NCBI GenBank assembly: GCA_023053545.1
Contig: JAKZAN010000005.1
Span: 5,704,001-5,768,000 of the forward strand
Source: Lepidurus packardi
Taxonomy: Eukaryota; Arthropoda; Branchiopoda; Notostraca; Triopsidae
DNA: 64,000 nt
Direction: 5' to 3'
The notes under the pieces were generated by a model that worked only from the letters and a program-made list of their open reading frames with translations, searched no databases and was not told the DNA's origin. The translations under genes were made by a program, and so were the position numbers. Position 1 is the stretch's first letter; the number at the start of each line of letters is the position of its first letter. Positions 23,866-35,815 of the stretch are shown here, one piece after another.

Positions 23866-26039
23866 ACGAAGATGGCGTGACGAACCGAAACCTACAACAA
23901 AGTCGGAAAAGACAAGCTAGCTCTAATGACTCTTTCTCTCTCTCTCCAACACCTCTTTTGTGTCTCTCTGTCTCTCTCTCTTCCATCTCCTCCGATATGG
24001 TGCTGCTGTTGTTTTTGGCGGATGGAGAAATCTTCAGAATTGGTTGATGCTGAGGTCACTTTTATACCAGAGCCCGTGAACTTTTGCTACCAGCGCTCAA
24101 TAGAACACGATCCTTTTGTCACGTCGGTAAAAAAATGGTGGTGCAGTTTTTGTACATAGAAGCCGTGGTTAGAGCGAGTAATCTTTGTATAACTACCGTG
24201 GCGCTCAAAGGACTTCTCTCTCCTCTTTTCTTCTTCCAAAAAAATGTATCAGGTGGGGACACCTCTCTGCCTGTGTTTTGACCTTTTCGTGATCTACCAA
24301 AGTTGGAGTAGAGTGGCGGAAACTTTAAGCTCCGCCTCCCCAGTAAAAAGAGCTCAATTCAAGCACCCAGTGAAAAAAAAAAATGGTCAGTGTCAAAAAT
24401 TATGTTTCCTTTTTGGCTTTCTGCCCCCCCATCTAGCTTACAATTTTACCCACAGTGAAGACATTCATTGTAGGCGTTACTAACACTGAAGTGGGCTAAT
24501 TCGTAGGTCGCAATTTTATATCACATTTACCATGAGGTCAACATGTGTGAAACCATGACAGTAGAGGGTATCCCTTCAATAATGAATCTTTTGGTTTTGG
24601 GTTTGAACACGCCCCTTTGATGAAAGGTCACGTATAACAAATATGGTAGCAATAGTGAAATTTTGTGCGACGTACAATCACCCTCTTTTTTTTTCGTGGG
24701 GGGTGGGTTCGTATACCCAATATTAATCATCTCCATTTCCTGAGCCACCCCATCCCGTAATTCCTAGAAAAAAAATCCGTAATGTTGTACTCCCCCCCCC
24801 CCCCCCAAAAAAAAGCTTCAAAGTTCGATGCTGATGACCTCAAGTAGGAGGGAAAAATGGTCTTCCTTCTGCCACGAAAAGTTTTGGTTTTGGTGAAAAC
24901 CTGCGGGTGCCAAAAACTGATTTTTTGCGCTCCAAAATAATTAAAAAAGATGTGCCCCATCTTTTGTCTTACCCATCATCGAAGTGGGTTCGGGTTATAT
25001 TGGCCTTGGCCAGTAATTTTTTCGGATGTCGTTTTCTCTTTCCTTTCTTTTGCTAACCAACAAAAAATGGGAAATTGCATTAACCCCTCCCCCTCCTCTC
25101 CCTCATCTATGCAAAAAAGGGTTTGCTGTGGGGTTTCTTCCTTCTTGTTATTTCTTTCACTTGGAAAGCCATGGGGTAGTGGTCTTTCGTCTAAGTAGGG
25201 GCGAGTGTTACGTCCTTAGTGTGTGGTTGAGGTTTGACAGGTGCCAAAAATGGTTTGGAACACATGAGACACCATTGTCACATACTTCTTGCCTTCATTC
25301 ATTATCATACTTTGTTGGGGGATCCCTTTGTACATTTTAAAGCCCTTTTTCTTTCAAGTTTTCCTGTAGATAGGGTTTTTTCTGATTACATTCTATGATT
25401 GCCAGTTGACTCCTTGTTACTCTAGGTTGAATCCGGAATAAAAACAAATTTATGGATAACATAAGCAATGTCAATCGAGGAAGTGCGAAACCATAGATAT
25501 AACCATATTGGGTAAATATAGGGCGTTCATCTCAGGATCGTTGCTTCCCTGGATTATCGACGGAGCCTGGTTGAGGTCGCTGAAAGGGAGAAACTACGAC
25601 CGCGCCGAAGCGTGCGGCAGGGAAACGTCAATAGTCTTGCTGAAGCAATTCGGCTAACTGGTGCTGCTGTGAGTATGGGCGGGGCTTATGACCAACTTAC
25701 AGCTGCTGTTGCTGCCCTTACTCGTAAAGTGTTCCTGGTGCGACCTGGTGAACAACGTCTCCACATCCCCAGTACGTTAGCCGACCTTAGATTTACAGGA
25801 TATTGAGCGTAGTAATTTGTTCGATTTCTTTAGTCCGTGAAGTTTTAGATAAGCGGGCTCACTGGACTGTGTCAATTCAAAACGTGTGCAGTTACCCTAG
25901 CTCGTCGCTCTCAAGTAACTGTGTATCGGAGCAGTCGATGGGTGGGAGCGAGTAAAAAGGAACGTAAGATTGAATAGGCGGAAATTAGCCCTCATGAGTG
26001 CTGTAAAGGATACGTAAAAAGCGTCAGTTTTCCTTGAAG
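23866..26039. other. Spacer between the two nAChR genes
   Basis: It holds the 3' untranslated region of the alpha6-like gene, CT-rich microsatellite sequence near 23935-23990, a poly-C tract at 24792-24806 and the open frame at 25522-25806 described separately. I see no other gene. The promoter of the beta1 gene presumably lies in the right part, but I could not identify motifs. Confidence 0.6.
25522..25806 (+). CDS. Unrecognised GC-rich open frame between the receptor genes (possible orphan exon or gene fragment)
   Basis: An open frame of about 94 codons runs between stops in a locally GC-richer patch. A plausible splice acceptor (ttcatctcag) lies at its left side. The predicted product ends LRFTGY then a stop, and contains alanine-rich stretches (TAAVAALTRK) and VAEREKLRPRRS. 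It has no usable early ATG, so it would have to be an internal or terminal exon, or the relic of a gene or transposon. I do not recognise the family, and no partner exon is evident nearby. A chance open frame is the main alternative. Confidence 0.25.
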   Translation, partial: GVHLRIVASLDYRRSLVEVAEREKLRPRRSVRQGNVNSLAEAIRLTGAAVSMGGAYDQLTAAVAALTRKVFLVRPGEQRLHIPSTLADLRFTGY

Positions 26040-28685
26040 ATGAAGAGCCCGGTTTCCTTGTGGGTCATTGTAGTGGTATCGATATACTTCTCTAGCCAAG
26101 GAGGTCAGTATATTTTGCTGCAGAAATATTTCCAGGTTTCTACTTATAGCATAACACTTTATCTAAGAGGAAATTTTCCTTTCCTTTTGGTGTTTTCACT
26201 AGCCCTCGGTAGTGCCTGTACGTGATATTTTTCAGCTGTCGTTGTTTTGCCGGAGCTGCCCCGTCTAGACTCTGTGGCATAATAACTTGATTTCCTAAAA
26301 GAAAAGCTTCATGGAAACTAAATGCTTTATTTTTTCGGCTATATCCATTAATCTTCCGTGTGACTTTTTCGATCCATAGGTTTGGGCTCAGAAGATGAGG
26401 AACGTTTGGTACGCGATCTGTTCCGAGGCTATAATAAGCTCATCCGGCCTGTCGAGAACATGACGATGAGAGTAGAAGTGCAATTTGGACTGGCTTTTAT
26501 TCAGCTCATTAACGTGGTACGTGGACTACCCCGTAATTTTCCGTCTCTTCGCTTTTCTTTGTTAAAAAATTTTGTTAAAGAAAATATGTTTTCTTCTTTT
26601 CAGAATGAAAAGAATCAGGTCATGAAATCCAACGTTTGGCTGCGACTAATGTGGAAAGATTACCAACTGCAATGGGATGAAGCTGACTACGGTGGCATTG
26701 GAGTCCTCCGCTTGCCGCCCGATAAAGTCTGGAAACCGGACATTGTACTTTTCAACAAGTACACCTTTCTTTTTACTTTACAAACCATATTTTTTATAAG
26801 TATTTAAATATAATGATTAGAATAATACTCGTTTTATTTACAAATGGAGACAAGTAAACAGTTTTTTTTTATTCTTTTCGGTAAATAGTGCAGATGGGAA
26901 TTACGAGGTTCGATACAAATCCAACGTACTCATCTACCCCAACGGAGAAGTTTTGTGGGTTCCCCCTGCTATCTACCAGGTATTTTCATCGAAAGAGTAA
27001 CCGTGGAACAAGCCCTTGTAATTCGCCAACTTCTCACTGAACGCACTTTTTATCAAATGCGATAATAGCCACACAACCATATGTTCAAGTCCAAATTATT
27101 CTAAGAACGGTGAACTTTCTTTAAGTTATGTCAATAGCCGTTCGCGAGACCGGTGCTTGCAATGAGTAATGACGACACATAAGTTTCACGGCGTTGGCTT
27201 ACAGTACTTGTTACCATGGTTACCATTTACTTCTACGTTTAAAACAGTAACCAAATGGCTCTAGAGTACCATGGATTTACTCAATATCTTGAAATAAATT
27301 TAGATTGTTAGCGACTTCTTTCGGGAAGTCCAATTGTTTAAACGGCATTGGTTTCTTCCAGAGTTCGTGTACCATCGACGTCACTTACTTCCCTTTCGAC
27401 CAGCAAACATGCGTCATGAAATTCGGCTCCTGGACTTTCAACGGCGACCAAGTATCGCTTCGTCTCTATAACAATAAACACTACGTGGATCTGTCGGATT
27501 ACTGGAAATCTGGAACCTGGGATATCATTGAAGTGCCGGCGTACCTTAACGTCCACCAAGGCACGCCCACATCGCCTACTGAAATGGATATTACATTCTA
27601 CATCACCATTCGTCGTAAAACTCTCTTCTATACCGTCAATTTGATCCTGCCCACGGTGCTCATTTCTTTTCTCTGCGTGCTGGTCTTTTACTTGCCCGCG
27701 GAAGCCGGCGAGAAAGTCACTTTGGGCATTAGTATTCTGCTTTCACTGGTCGTTTTCTTGCTGCTTGTATCCAAGATCCTACCACCGACGTCTTTAGTCT
27801 TGCCTTTGATCGCGAAATACTTACTTTTCACCTTCATTATGAACACCGTATCGATTCTGGTCACAGTGATTATCATCAATTGGAACTTCCGTGGTCCCCG
27901 AACTCATCGGATGCCCAATTGGATCCGCGTTGTCTTCCTCAAATATTTACCCATTTTGCTTTTCATGAAACGACCCAAGAAAACTCGCCTGCGTTGGATG
28001 ATGGAAATGCCTTCTGATGGACTTGTAGGGGGCAGCACTTTGGGAATTCCGACCCCTGTTTCTATCCCAGTAGGAATCCCAGCCCCTCCCCCGTTACCCT
28101 TCAGCGCTACCACCCCACCCACTTTGCGGAGCAAGATGGAAGTCATGGAATTGGCTGATTTACACCATCCGAATTGCCGGATGAGTAGACAAAACAGCGA
28201 ACAAACCCGGGAGCAACGCGAGCGCGAGCAGCGTGAAAATGATCAAAGAGAACTGCCTTCGCGTGAACCTGATCCTCCTGATGCGATGATCTTGACCCCT
28301 GAAGCTTACAAGGCCACAGAAGCTGTCGAGTTCATCGCTGAGCACTTGCGCAACGAAGATGAGTACATCCAGGTACTTATTTCACTTTTGTTTGGTTGTT
28401 TAATTTTTTCGCATTACAAATCGAAATGTTTCATAATCGTTTTAATATATAATTATCAAATTATGTTAGATCCGGGAAGATTGGAAGTACGTAGCCATGG
28501 TTATTGATCGTCTTCAGTTGTACGTTTTTTTCGCTGTGACAACGGCCGGTACTATTGGCATTCTCATGGATGCGCCGCACATTTTTGAGTACGTAGATCA
28601 AGACAAAATCATCGAAATCTATCGAGGTAAGCACTGTTGTGTACGACCGTCGTTTTTCTATAACTGGACTTGGATTTCAGGGTAA
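26040..28685 (+). CDS. nAChRbeta1: Nicotinic acetylcholine receptor subunit beta1 (ARD type)
   Basis: Non-alpha subunit that combines with alpha subunits in most arthropod neuronal nAChRs. Exons: 26040-26103 (signal peptide MKSPVSLWVIVVVSIYFSSQ), 26380-26516, 26604-26758, 26889-26979, 27362-28372 and 28470-28685; phases agree throughout and give about 557 residues. Diagnostic stretches shared with Drosophila beta1 include SEDEERLVRDLFRGYNKLIR, the Cys-loop region SSCTIDVTYFPFDQQTC, TM2 (GEKVTLGISILLSLVVFLLL) and the end FEYVDQDKIIEIYRGK. Loop C lacks the vicinal cysteine pair, as expected for a beta subunit. The TM3-TM4 loop has a Pro-rich segment and an Arg/Glu-rich segment (REQREREQREN). 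The C-terminus is uncertain: after IYRGK the frame continues 15 more codons, but a strong donor (CGAG then GTAAGC) sits exactly there. The gene starts 2.2 kb after the alpha6-like stop on the same strand. Confidence 0.95.
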
Positions 28686-29079
28686 AAACAGATAAAAGGA
28701 TGTTGTTTCTACTACTCGGCGTGCCAAATTGTATGCCAAGTGCTCATATAAAGTGTGCGTGTCTGTGCGAATGTCTTCCAGAATAACAGGTATATTTATA
28801 CTGATAATTGAGTCTCTGGTTCTTTATAATTTTCTTTCTTTTCTGTTACTTGACAAGTATTAACCGATGAAATCATCCACAGAACTTGTATGAGTGACGG
28901 GTACTAATCACAGTTGTTGAGGCATGTTCTTTTGGATGGGCACTTGTGTAGTCTCTGTAGATTATGGTTCCATTCTATTTCCTATGTCTTCTAAAACTTG
29001 AACCGAAATCGTGAAAAGGGTGTACTTGTCATAAGCCATGATTTGAACACATCTTGCCAAACTACTTAATAGTAGTCTG
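28686..29079. other. Spacer after nAChR beta1
   Basis: This is presumably the beta1 3' untranslated region and terminator. No open frame or repeat of note is seen before the tandem duplication starts near 29080. Confidence 0.5.
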
Positions 29080-31350
29080 TATAGCTTCTCCTTTTTACTT
29101 TGTCTACCCAGCTGAAATTTGCTCTTGCGAGTTTATTCTCTCAGTATTCACTCATACTTGGTTTATTTTCCGTGAACTAAATCCCTGGGCTGGTAGTTTA
29201 AATTTATTGCATAGCAATAAACGGGACAGTTTTCAGTTTCCCTCTCTTTCCCTCTTACGGCAGCTGTTAAAAGCATGCTTGTGTGATATCATCGGTAGAT
29301 AACATTGAGATATAAACTGGAATTGCGCCCAAGAAGCTTAATCTCCAGCATTCTCCAAGTGCAAGAGGAAGACCTTAATTCCATAGTACTTGACATACTT
29401 TTACTCGCGGCTGCTATACTAAAACCTCGAAACCGTTTAATCTCGGTTTTTAATATGCAATTCTTGTTATTCACAAAGCTTAGAAAGTAGCTAGCAAGGT
29501 CACGGATAACTAACATTCCAAGGTTGACTTGTTCTGTGAGCTTATAGGAAGTGATATTTATCCACCTGGGAAGAAAACCCACTATGTTAAGATAAAGTTA
29601 ATCCTTTATCGTACAAACCCATGTTATCGGCCTAGTCTGACGGGACACACGTAAAGATCAAAGCACGACATTTCACGGCTTGTTACTGAAATTTTCGGAA
29701 CACTTACTCGATTTCATTTACAGGAGTAGCTAACTCCAAGCTAACCATAACTATATTGACCCTATTTTAACCCCGTCAAGCTTGAAAGAGCAAGCGGCGT
29801 CCCATGGCGAAATGCAAATACAAACAAGTTTATTTGGGTTCAAGGTAACTGATTTGAAAGACAAATAATGTTCGGAAGAAGATACAGAGATACATAGGTC
29901 AGTCTTAACACGAAATTGGGAGGATCATGAAGTACACCTTCGTTAGCCTTTTTTGTACCTGGATGTGCCTATGTTTGGGGGGCCTTGTACGGTGTGAAGA
30001 TGAGTCGCGGTTGTGGTATGCTGTTTCTTGGTTGGGCCGCTTGCACCACGGCAGAGCAGATTGGGCTGATTTGGATCGTTTGCCCAATTTTGGAGATCCC
30101 AACGTCTTGTTCGACACCTTTTATAGGTATGAATAAGTAAAACTCGTTGGGGACTCGTGCCCTTTTTTTTTATATTTAGTACTGTTATTTTCAACTCGGT
30201 GTTTATAAATTGGCAGGATTGATAAAGCGGAAACCACAGCCCGTGGTAGCTTGTTCATGTTGTGGAGGGATTTAGCTGACTTTCTGGAAACCGAATATCG
30301 ATTTCGACGCTGGGTAGGAAAACAACGCATTCAGAACGGTAACCTTCCTCAATACACATCCTTAACGAAGTCGTTCACTCCTCCCCCTCTTTAAAAGTCC
30401 ATGTTCTTTTATACCGTCCTTTATTAGGATTTCCAGAATCAACATGCCAGGCCCCGGGATTATGTAGTGTGATGAAAAGTCGAGTCAAAAGAGAAAATTC
30501 AAAAAGCAAAGTGTATGCTACGTATCTTGGTGCCATTCTTTACTATTTTCCCATTTTGCATTTCACGATTCCCTTTTCGGGTGAAGTCAAACTGCTGGGA
30601 TACGATCTTCTTTAATGCTTCACCTAAGCACCAAAAGCCTAAGTAAAATTCTTGGCTTCAATTGACCCTTCCCTCTTCTCGCCCATTTATGTCTAAACCC
30701 AAAACGAAGCTTCTCCTAATTTAAGTTCAGGCAAGTAAGTACACCTAAACCCACACAAAGGCAAAAAAGGAGTACTTTTTTTTATTAATTACTTACATTT
30801 TTCTCGTCATAAATGAAGCCAAATCCTTTGAAAAAACCTGTTTCGGTCCGAATGCGCGCGCTTCCGACAACTCAGGCTCTGTAGATGCCAAAAAGTGCTC
30901 AAAAGTTATCCTTCTTAGTCGGAGACGGCGCTCGTTGCGCAAAGGACTTCATTCCCATTTTTTTTTTTATTATTGTGAGCATTCGATATTCGCTCTTTTT
31001 TATTTATCGCTAAGGTTTGATGGGAACTTCTTATTTTTCTGTTGTGTTTTGTTTACTTTCTGTGTCTTTTGAGTCTCAGAGCTGTAAAAATCAAGTTCGT
31101 GATTGTGGTCGTTTTGATTGAACATGAACAGTATGTAATTACAACTTCTATAATAAATCAAATGAATTACTTTGAAGCGGTCTGCTATTGATAGCCCAGT
31201 CACGAATTGCAATGTCACAGCTATGGATTTGAAGCAACAAGGTAACAAAATGTCGTTGTGTACCCTCGTGCAAATGCGAGGTCAAGTGTGGAAGGTTTGA
31301 CTCATTTTTCAGAGGTGAAGAAATAGAGCATCTATGACCTTTATTGTAGT
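29080..31350. repeat. Tandem segmental duplication, left copy
   Basis: The left copy aligns with about 31365-33805, offset about 2.35 kb. Shared landmarks include a stretch beginning cagctgaaatttgctctt at 29110 (cagctgaagctggctctt at 31393), the secreted-protein gene (ATG at 29927 against 32280), and cagtcacgaattgcaatgtc at 31198 (also at 33653). Scattered substitutions and small indels separate the copies. The edges are approximate. Confidence 0.85.
29927..30615 (+). CDS. Unknown secreted protein, three exons, intact copy
   Basis: Exons 29927-30126, 30217-30338 and 30428-30615, all with GT-AG borders and matching phases, encode about 169 residues. Residues 1-23 form a clear signal peptide (MKYTFVSLFCTWMCLCLGGL then VRC). 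The mature part is rich in Trp, Arg and Asp (SRLWYAVSWLGRLHHGRADW). The third exon holds a C-x5-C pair (CQAPGLC), then a dibasic KR (SRVKRENSK) and a hydrophobic C-terminal tail. A signal peptide, dibasic site and small Cys loop are compatible with a peptide-hormone precursor or a secreted effector, but I recognise no family and assign no function. The degraded twin at 32280 supports the exon structure. Start chosen: the only ATG before the signal peptide. Confidence 0.7.
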
Positions 31351-31364
31351 TCATCGGATAACGG
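30616..31364. other. Spacer within the left duplication copy
   Basis: This is the downstream flank of the secreted-protein gene. It is AT-rich with no gene and is repeated at about 32900-33805. Confidence 0.6.
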
Positions 31365-33805
31365 CTTATTTCCTTTTTAATTTGTCTCCACAGCTGAAGC
31401 TGGCTCTTGCAAGTTTACTCGCAGTATTCACTCAAACTTATTTTCATTTTTTTATTTGCCCGTTTATTTTCGGTGAACTAAATCCCTGAGTTGATAGTTT
31501 AAATGTATTAGAGAGCAATAAATGGGACATGTTTTTAGTTTCTTCTCGCTTCACCTTTTCTGACTGCTGTCAGGCGCATGCTTATATATTGTTGTCGAAG
31601 ATCATTGAAAGATAAACTGGAATTACGACAAATAAGCTCATTCTCCAAATGCAAGTAGGATGCCTTAATTCCATAGGGAGTGGGCGTTATCTAATGTCTA
31701 AACAGAAAAGGTAAATTAAGGAAGATGTGGAGACTTTCTTGGCTGCTATAGTAAAACCTGAAAACCGTTTGATCTCCGTTTTAATATGCAATTCTCGTAT
31801 TACCAAAGCTTCGAAATAAGTAGTCAGCAAGGTCAAGAGTAACAAACATTCCAAAGTTGAATTGTTCTATGAGCTTATAGGAAGTCATATTTACCCATCT
31901 GTGAAAAGAAACCACGGCGTTGAGATAAAATTAATCCTGAATCGCGAAAACTCGTGTTATCAGTTTATTCTGGCGGGACACCTGTAAAGAACAAAGCTTG
32001 ACTGTTCAAGGATTGTATAGAAACTTTCTAGTTTGGAACACTTGTTAGATTTGATTGTCAGGACTAGGTAATTCAATTCTAAGCCATCCATAACTATTGA
32101 TCTCCATGAATGTGGAACTGACGGCTACGTTCGAACTTGAAATAAGCGGCGTCCCATGACAGAATCCAAAGATACATTACAAACAAGGCTACTTTAGTTC
32201 AAGGTGACTGGTTGAAAGACCAATAATGTTCTTAAAAGGGTACACACAGGTCAGTCTTAAAGTGATATCGGGAGAATCATGAAGTACACCTTCGTTACCT
32301 TTTTTTGCATCTGGCTGTGCTTATGTTGGGGCGGCCTTGTACGGTGTAAAGATGAGTCGCGGTTGTGGTATGCTGTTTCTTGGTAGGGCCGCTTGCGCCA
32401 CGGCAGAGCAGATTGGGCTGATTTGGATCGTTTGCCCAATTTTGGAGAGCCCAACGTCTTGTTTGACACCTTTTACAGGTATGAATACAAAAAAACAGCG
32501 TTGGTGCTCATCCCCTTTTTCTACCTATTTACTTATTTTATTTTCGACTTGGTGTTTACAAATTGGCAGGATGGATGAGGCGGAAACCACAGCCCGCAGC
32601 AGCCTGCTACCGTTGTGAAGGGATATAGCCGACTTTCTTGAAACCGAATATCGATTTCGACGCTGGGCAGGGAAACAACGAACGCAATACGGTAACTTTC
32701 TCTGTACACACCCTTAATTAAGGGGTTCGTTTTCTGTCCCCCTTTAAAAGCCTATGTTTTTCTTGTAGCACCCTTTTTTGTAGAAGTTTCGATATCAACG
32801 TGCCAGGCCCTGGGATTCTGTAGTGTTGCGGAAAGTCGAGTCAAGCGAGAAAATTATAAAAGCATTCTAAATTCTAATTCTAAATTCCACAGATTAGCTA
32901 TTTATTTAGGTGCCATTCTCTAGGTGTTCTTTGATTATTTCCTATTTAGCACTTCACCATTCCCTTTTCGGGTGAAGTCAGACTGTTCGGACGATCTTCT
33001 CTAAGGCTTCGTCTAAGCGCCAAAAGCTCCAAGTTAAATCCTGGGTCTTATTATTGTTCTTCATTCCCCTCGATCCCTGGCTTCAGTTGACCCTTCCCCT
33101 TCCCACCCTTTTGTGTCTTCACTTAAAACTAATTGAGCCAAACTTCTCCTAATTTAAGATCAGGCCAATAAGGGCACTCAAAACCAAACGAAGGGCGAAG
33201 GTAAAGTATTGTCCTACATTTCTCTCACCATAAATTCAGCCAAATCCTCTGAAAATTTCTGATATGGCCCGAATGCGCGCGTTTTCGACATCCCAAGCAG
33301 TGTGGATGTCACAAGAGCTGAAAAGTTCCCCTTCTTAGTCGGAGGCGGCGCTCCTTGCACAGCAGACGTATTAGCAACCTCCGCTTACTCTTCAACCTTC
33401 TCTTCTGTTTGTTTATTATTATTGTTTGTGAGAACTCGGTATTCACTCTCGATTTATCGATGTGTTTGATAGGACTTATTTTTTTTTAAAAAAAAAGACT
33501 ACTGTGTGTTGCTTACTTTCCGGATCCTTGAGTCCCCGAGCTCTAAGGACAAAGTTCGTGATTGTGGTCGGGTTGAACAATCTGTAATTACAACTTTTAT
33601 AACAAAAATTAATTACTACTGTATGACAATGAAGCGTCTGCCACTGACAGTCCAGTCACGAATTGCAATGTCGTAGCTATGGATATACAGTAAAGAGGTA
33701 AAAAATTTCGTCATTTTTGGAGTCTAAGTGCGAAGTCAAGTGTGAAAGATTTGACGTCTTTTTTCAGTGATGAAAGAAATATATCCTCGATGACCTTTTT
33801 GTAAT
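31365..33805. repeat. Tandem segmental duplication, right copy
   Basis: This is the second copy of the unit at about 29080-31350, directly adjacent in the same orientation. It contains the decayed version of the secreted-protein gene. Similarity continues past the gene to near 33805, where ctcgatgaccttttt corresponds to ctatgacctttattg at 31331. Confidence 0.85.
32280..32880 (+). pseudogene. Dead tandem copy of the secreted-protein gene
   Basis: The signal peptide (MKYTFVTFFCIWLCLCWGGL) and the start of the mature region are preserved. The codon TTG of the intact copy's SWLGRL is TAG here, at about 32384, which ends the frame after about 35 codons. The second-exon counterpart (32571 onward) has an in-frame TGA near 32617. 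The third-exon counterpart (about 32785-32880) still shows the Cys pair and KRE. At least two stops in exons mark it as a pseudogene, unless only the first peptide is made. Confidence 0.85.
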
Positions 33806-35815
33806 GCGAGGGTGAAGTGACGAAGGTTGGAAAACTTCTTTTTCTCCCCCCCCCCCCCGCCCTTTTTCTATGTAGGAATGTGTACAGAGCTGTAGAAGCC
33901 TTGCCAAGAATTCCCTCCTTGCTGGGTTATTTTTGAATTGGAGGTCAAAATTGTTAAATGTCTTCCAAATCAGCCATATGCTGCCAGTGTTTCCTTCAAC
34001 TTAGAAAATCGCCCCCGGTGGAAAATGCAGCAAAGGTGCATGCAGCTGGAGCTGGATGTGTTACAGTAATAGTATATGTCACTGTTGGCCCCTCTTCTTT
34101 TGAACTCGAGGCCTCGTCTAACGTTTTGCCAAGTTGACTCTGTCCAATCGACCTGATAAGGATTTCTGCGGTTTGAATAAGGAAAATCGATTACATGTGC
34201 AGCAGCATACTTCCTCTTCGTAAAAATGGGGGTAAATCGGCCATCAGGAATATTTGCAAATCACTTGAGCAGAACTGTCCAAATGAGCTCAACTTAATGA
34301 AATGCAAAGCAGGTAGATTAGGATCAGATACGTTCAAGTTTTTGGGCTGGTAGGATTGTTTTTTTAGGCGAAAAAACTATGTATTGAAGCTTTGTCTTCA
34401 TATTTTTGGCCAAGAGATTCGTTTGATGTTTTACAGTAATCAATATATTACTACTTTAAGAACGTACGGCTCGATGAAGAGAATAACATACGACAGAAAG
34501 TACAAATAATTCGTAAAGACCGAAAAGAACTGGAAAGTTCGTGTTTGGGGCATTTTTGAGTCTCATTCAAGCCTGGCTTACATAACAAACAGTTTCTTGG
34601 CAGGTTTTCCCTACATAAGACCTTTCACGCTCAAGGGCGAATTTTGAACAAAAACATAAGAGCAGCTCTTAGAATCCATTCACTAATGATTGCTTTGTAA
34701 TTAGCTCCTGGATTACAGTTCAAATTGTTCGGGTTGCGCACATTACGTGTGAAAACTTCCATTTACATTTACAAATGAAAACACCGACTGATTGTCCAAG
34801 TAGTGAAATCATAAGCACATTCATTTCGGGAAGAGTAAGAAGTAAGTTTTAGTCGATGTATGAAATAGACAAATGTGTTTGGATTTCTTGCCATTTCATT
34901 GGCAAATAAGGTTGACAGTTTGTAGTACATTGTTTGTCCCGTTTACGAATATTGTTTCTCTAACCCAGGTTTGGGCGGATTTTTTTTTTGATTTTTTCTC
35001 TAGAGCTTCTTTTTAGTGGATTTTTTTGACATCTATAAACTAATTCTGCATTCTTTTGCAATGAAAAATTTGACTTGTACATATTTATGTAATTTATCAA
35101 GATAATTTCGCTTATTGTGTTAATTCGGCTGATACGTTATTCGTCGTTTATGAGTAAACTTCGCAGCGTCGTGAGCTTAGATTACAGCACTTTTTTGTAA
35201 CAGAACGGGATCATATATACATGTACTGAACTACTATATCATGTAAATGCTTTTAAGGTAGCTTGGTTTCAATGAACCTTGCGTTGTTCCGTGCGGCTCC
35301 ACTTTCCGTTCTCGGGTTTGATAAGAAGATTGATAAGGCGCGTGCTGGCGTCATTGCCATCTTTTTCATCTGGGCTCTAATTTCCGCATGTTAATCGAGA
35401 ATTGTGTTTTTGTCTCGAATGGGTGCTTTAAATTTCACTATTCAAAGTTGTTGATAAGCGTAAGCGTGTGTTTTCATCGTATTTGCGCCATGCAAATCAA
35501 ATCTGAAAGCGCTATCTTAACTTTTAGCTCTTACCCAGTATCAAACAGGATACAGAGTAGACTCACGTTGGGAAATTTTGTTTCGTTGTCATTTCTTTTG
35601 CCAAAATTGTGCAGTTTTCAGTTCGTCGATTATCGTTTACTCACTGTTATTCTCATTTGTATGTAATTGTTTTTACTTTTGTTTTAGAACTGGGATTGTC
35701 GTCGTAGTAGATAAGTCGTCATACCTATATTATATTGAGAAACGTCAACAAGTGGTTTAGTCGCTTGGCAGTGGACTTTGTTGATTCCCGGCGGAATTTC
35801 AATTGTGAGGCCAAT
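33806..35815. other. Gene-free spacer before PDE8
   Basis: AT-rich sequence with a poly-C tract at 33846-33858 and no recognisable gene. The PDE8 promoter and 5' untranslated region must lie in its right part. I could not identify core promoter motifs with confidence. Confidence 0.6.
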
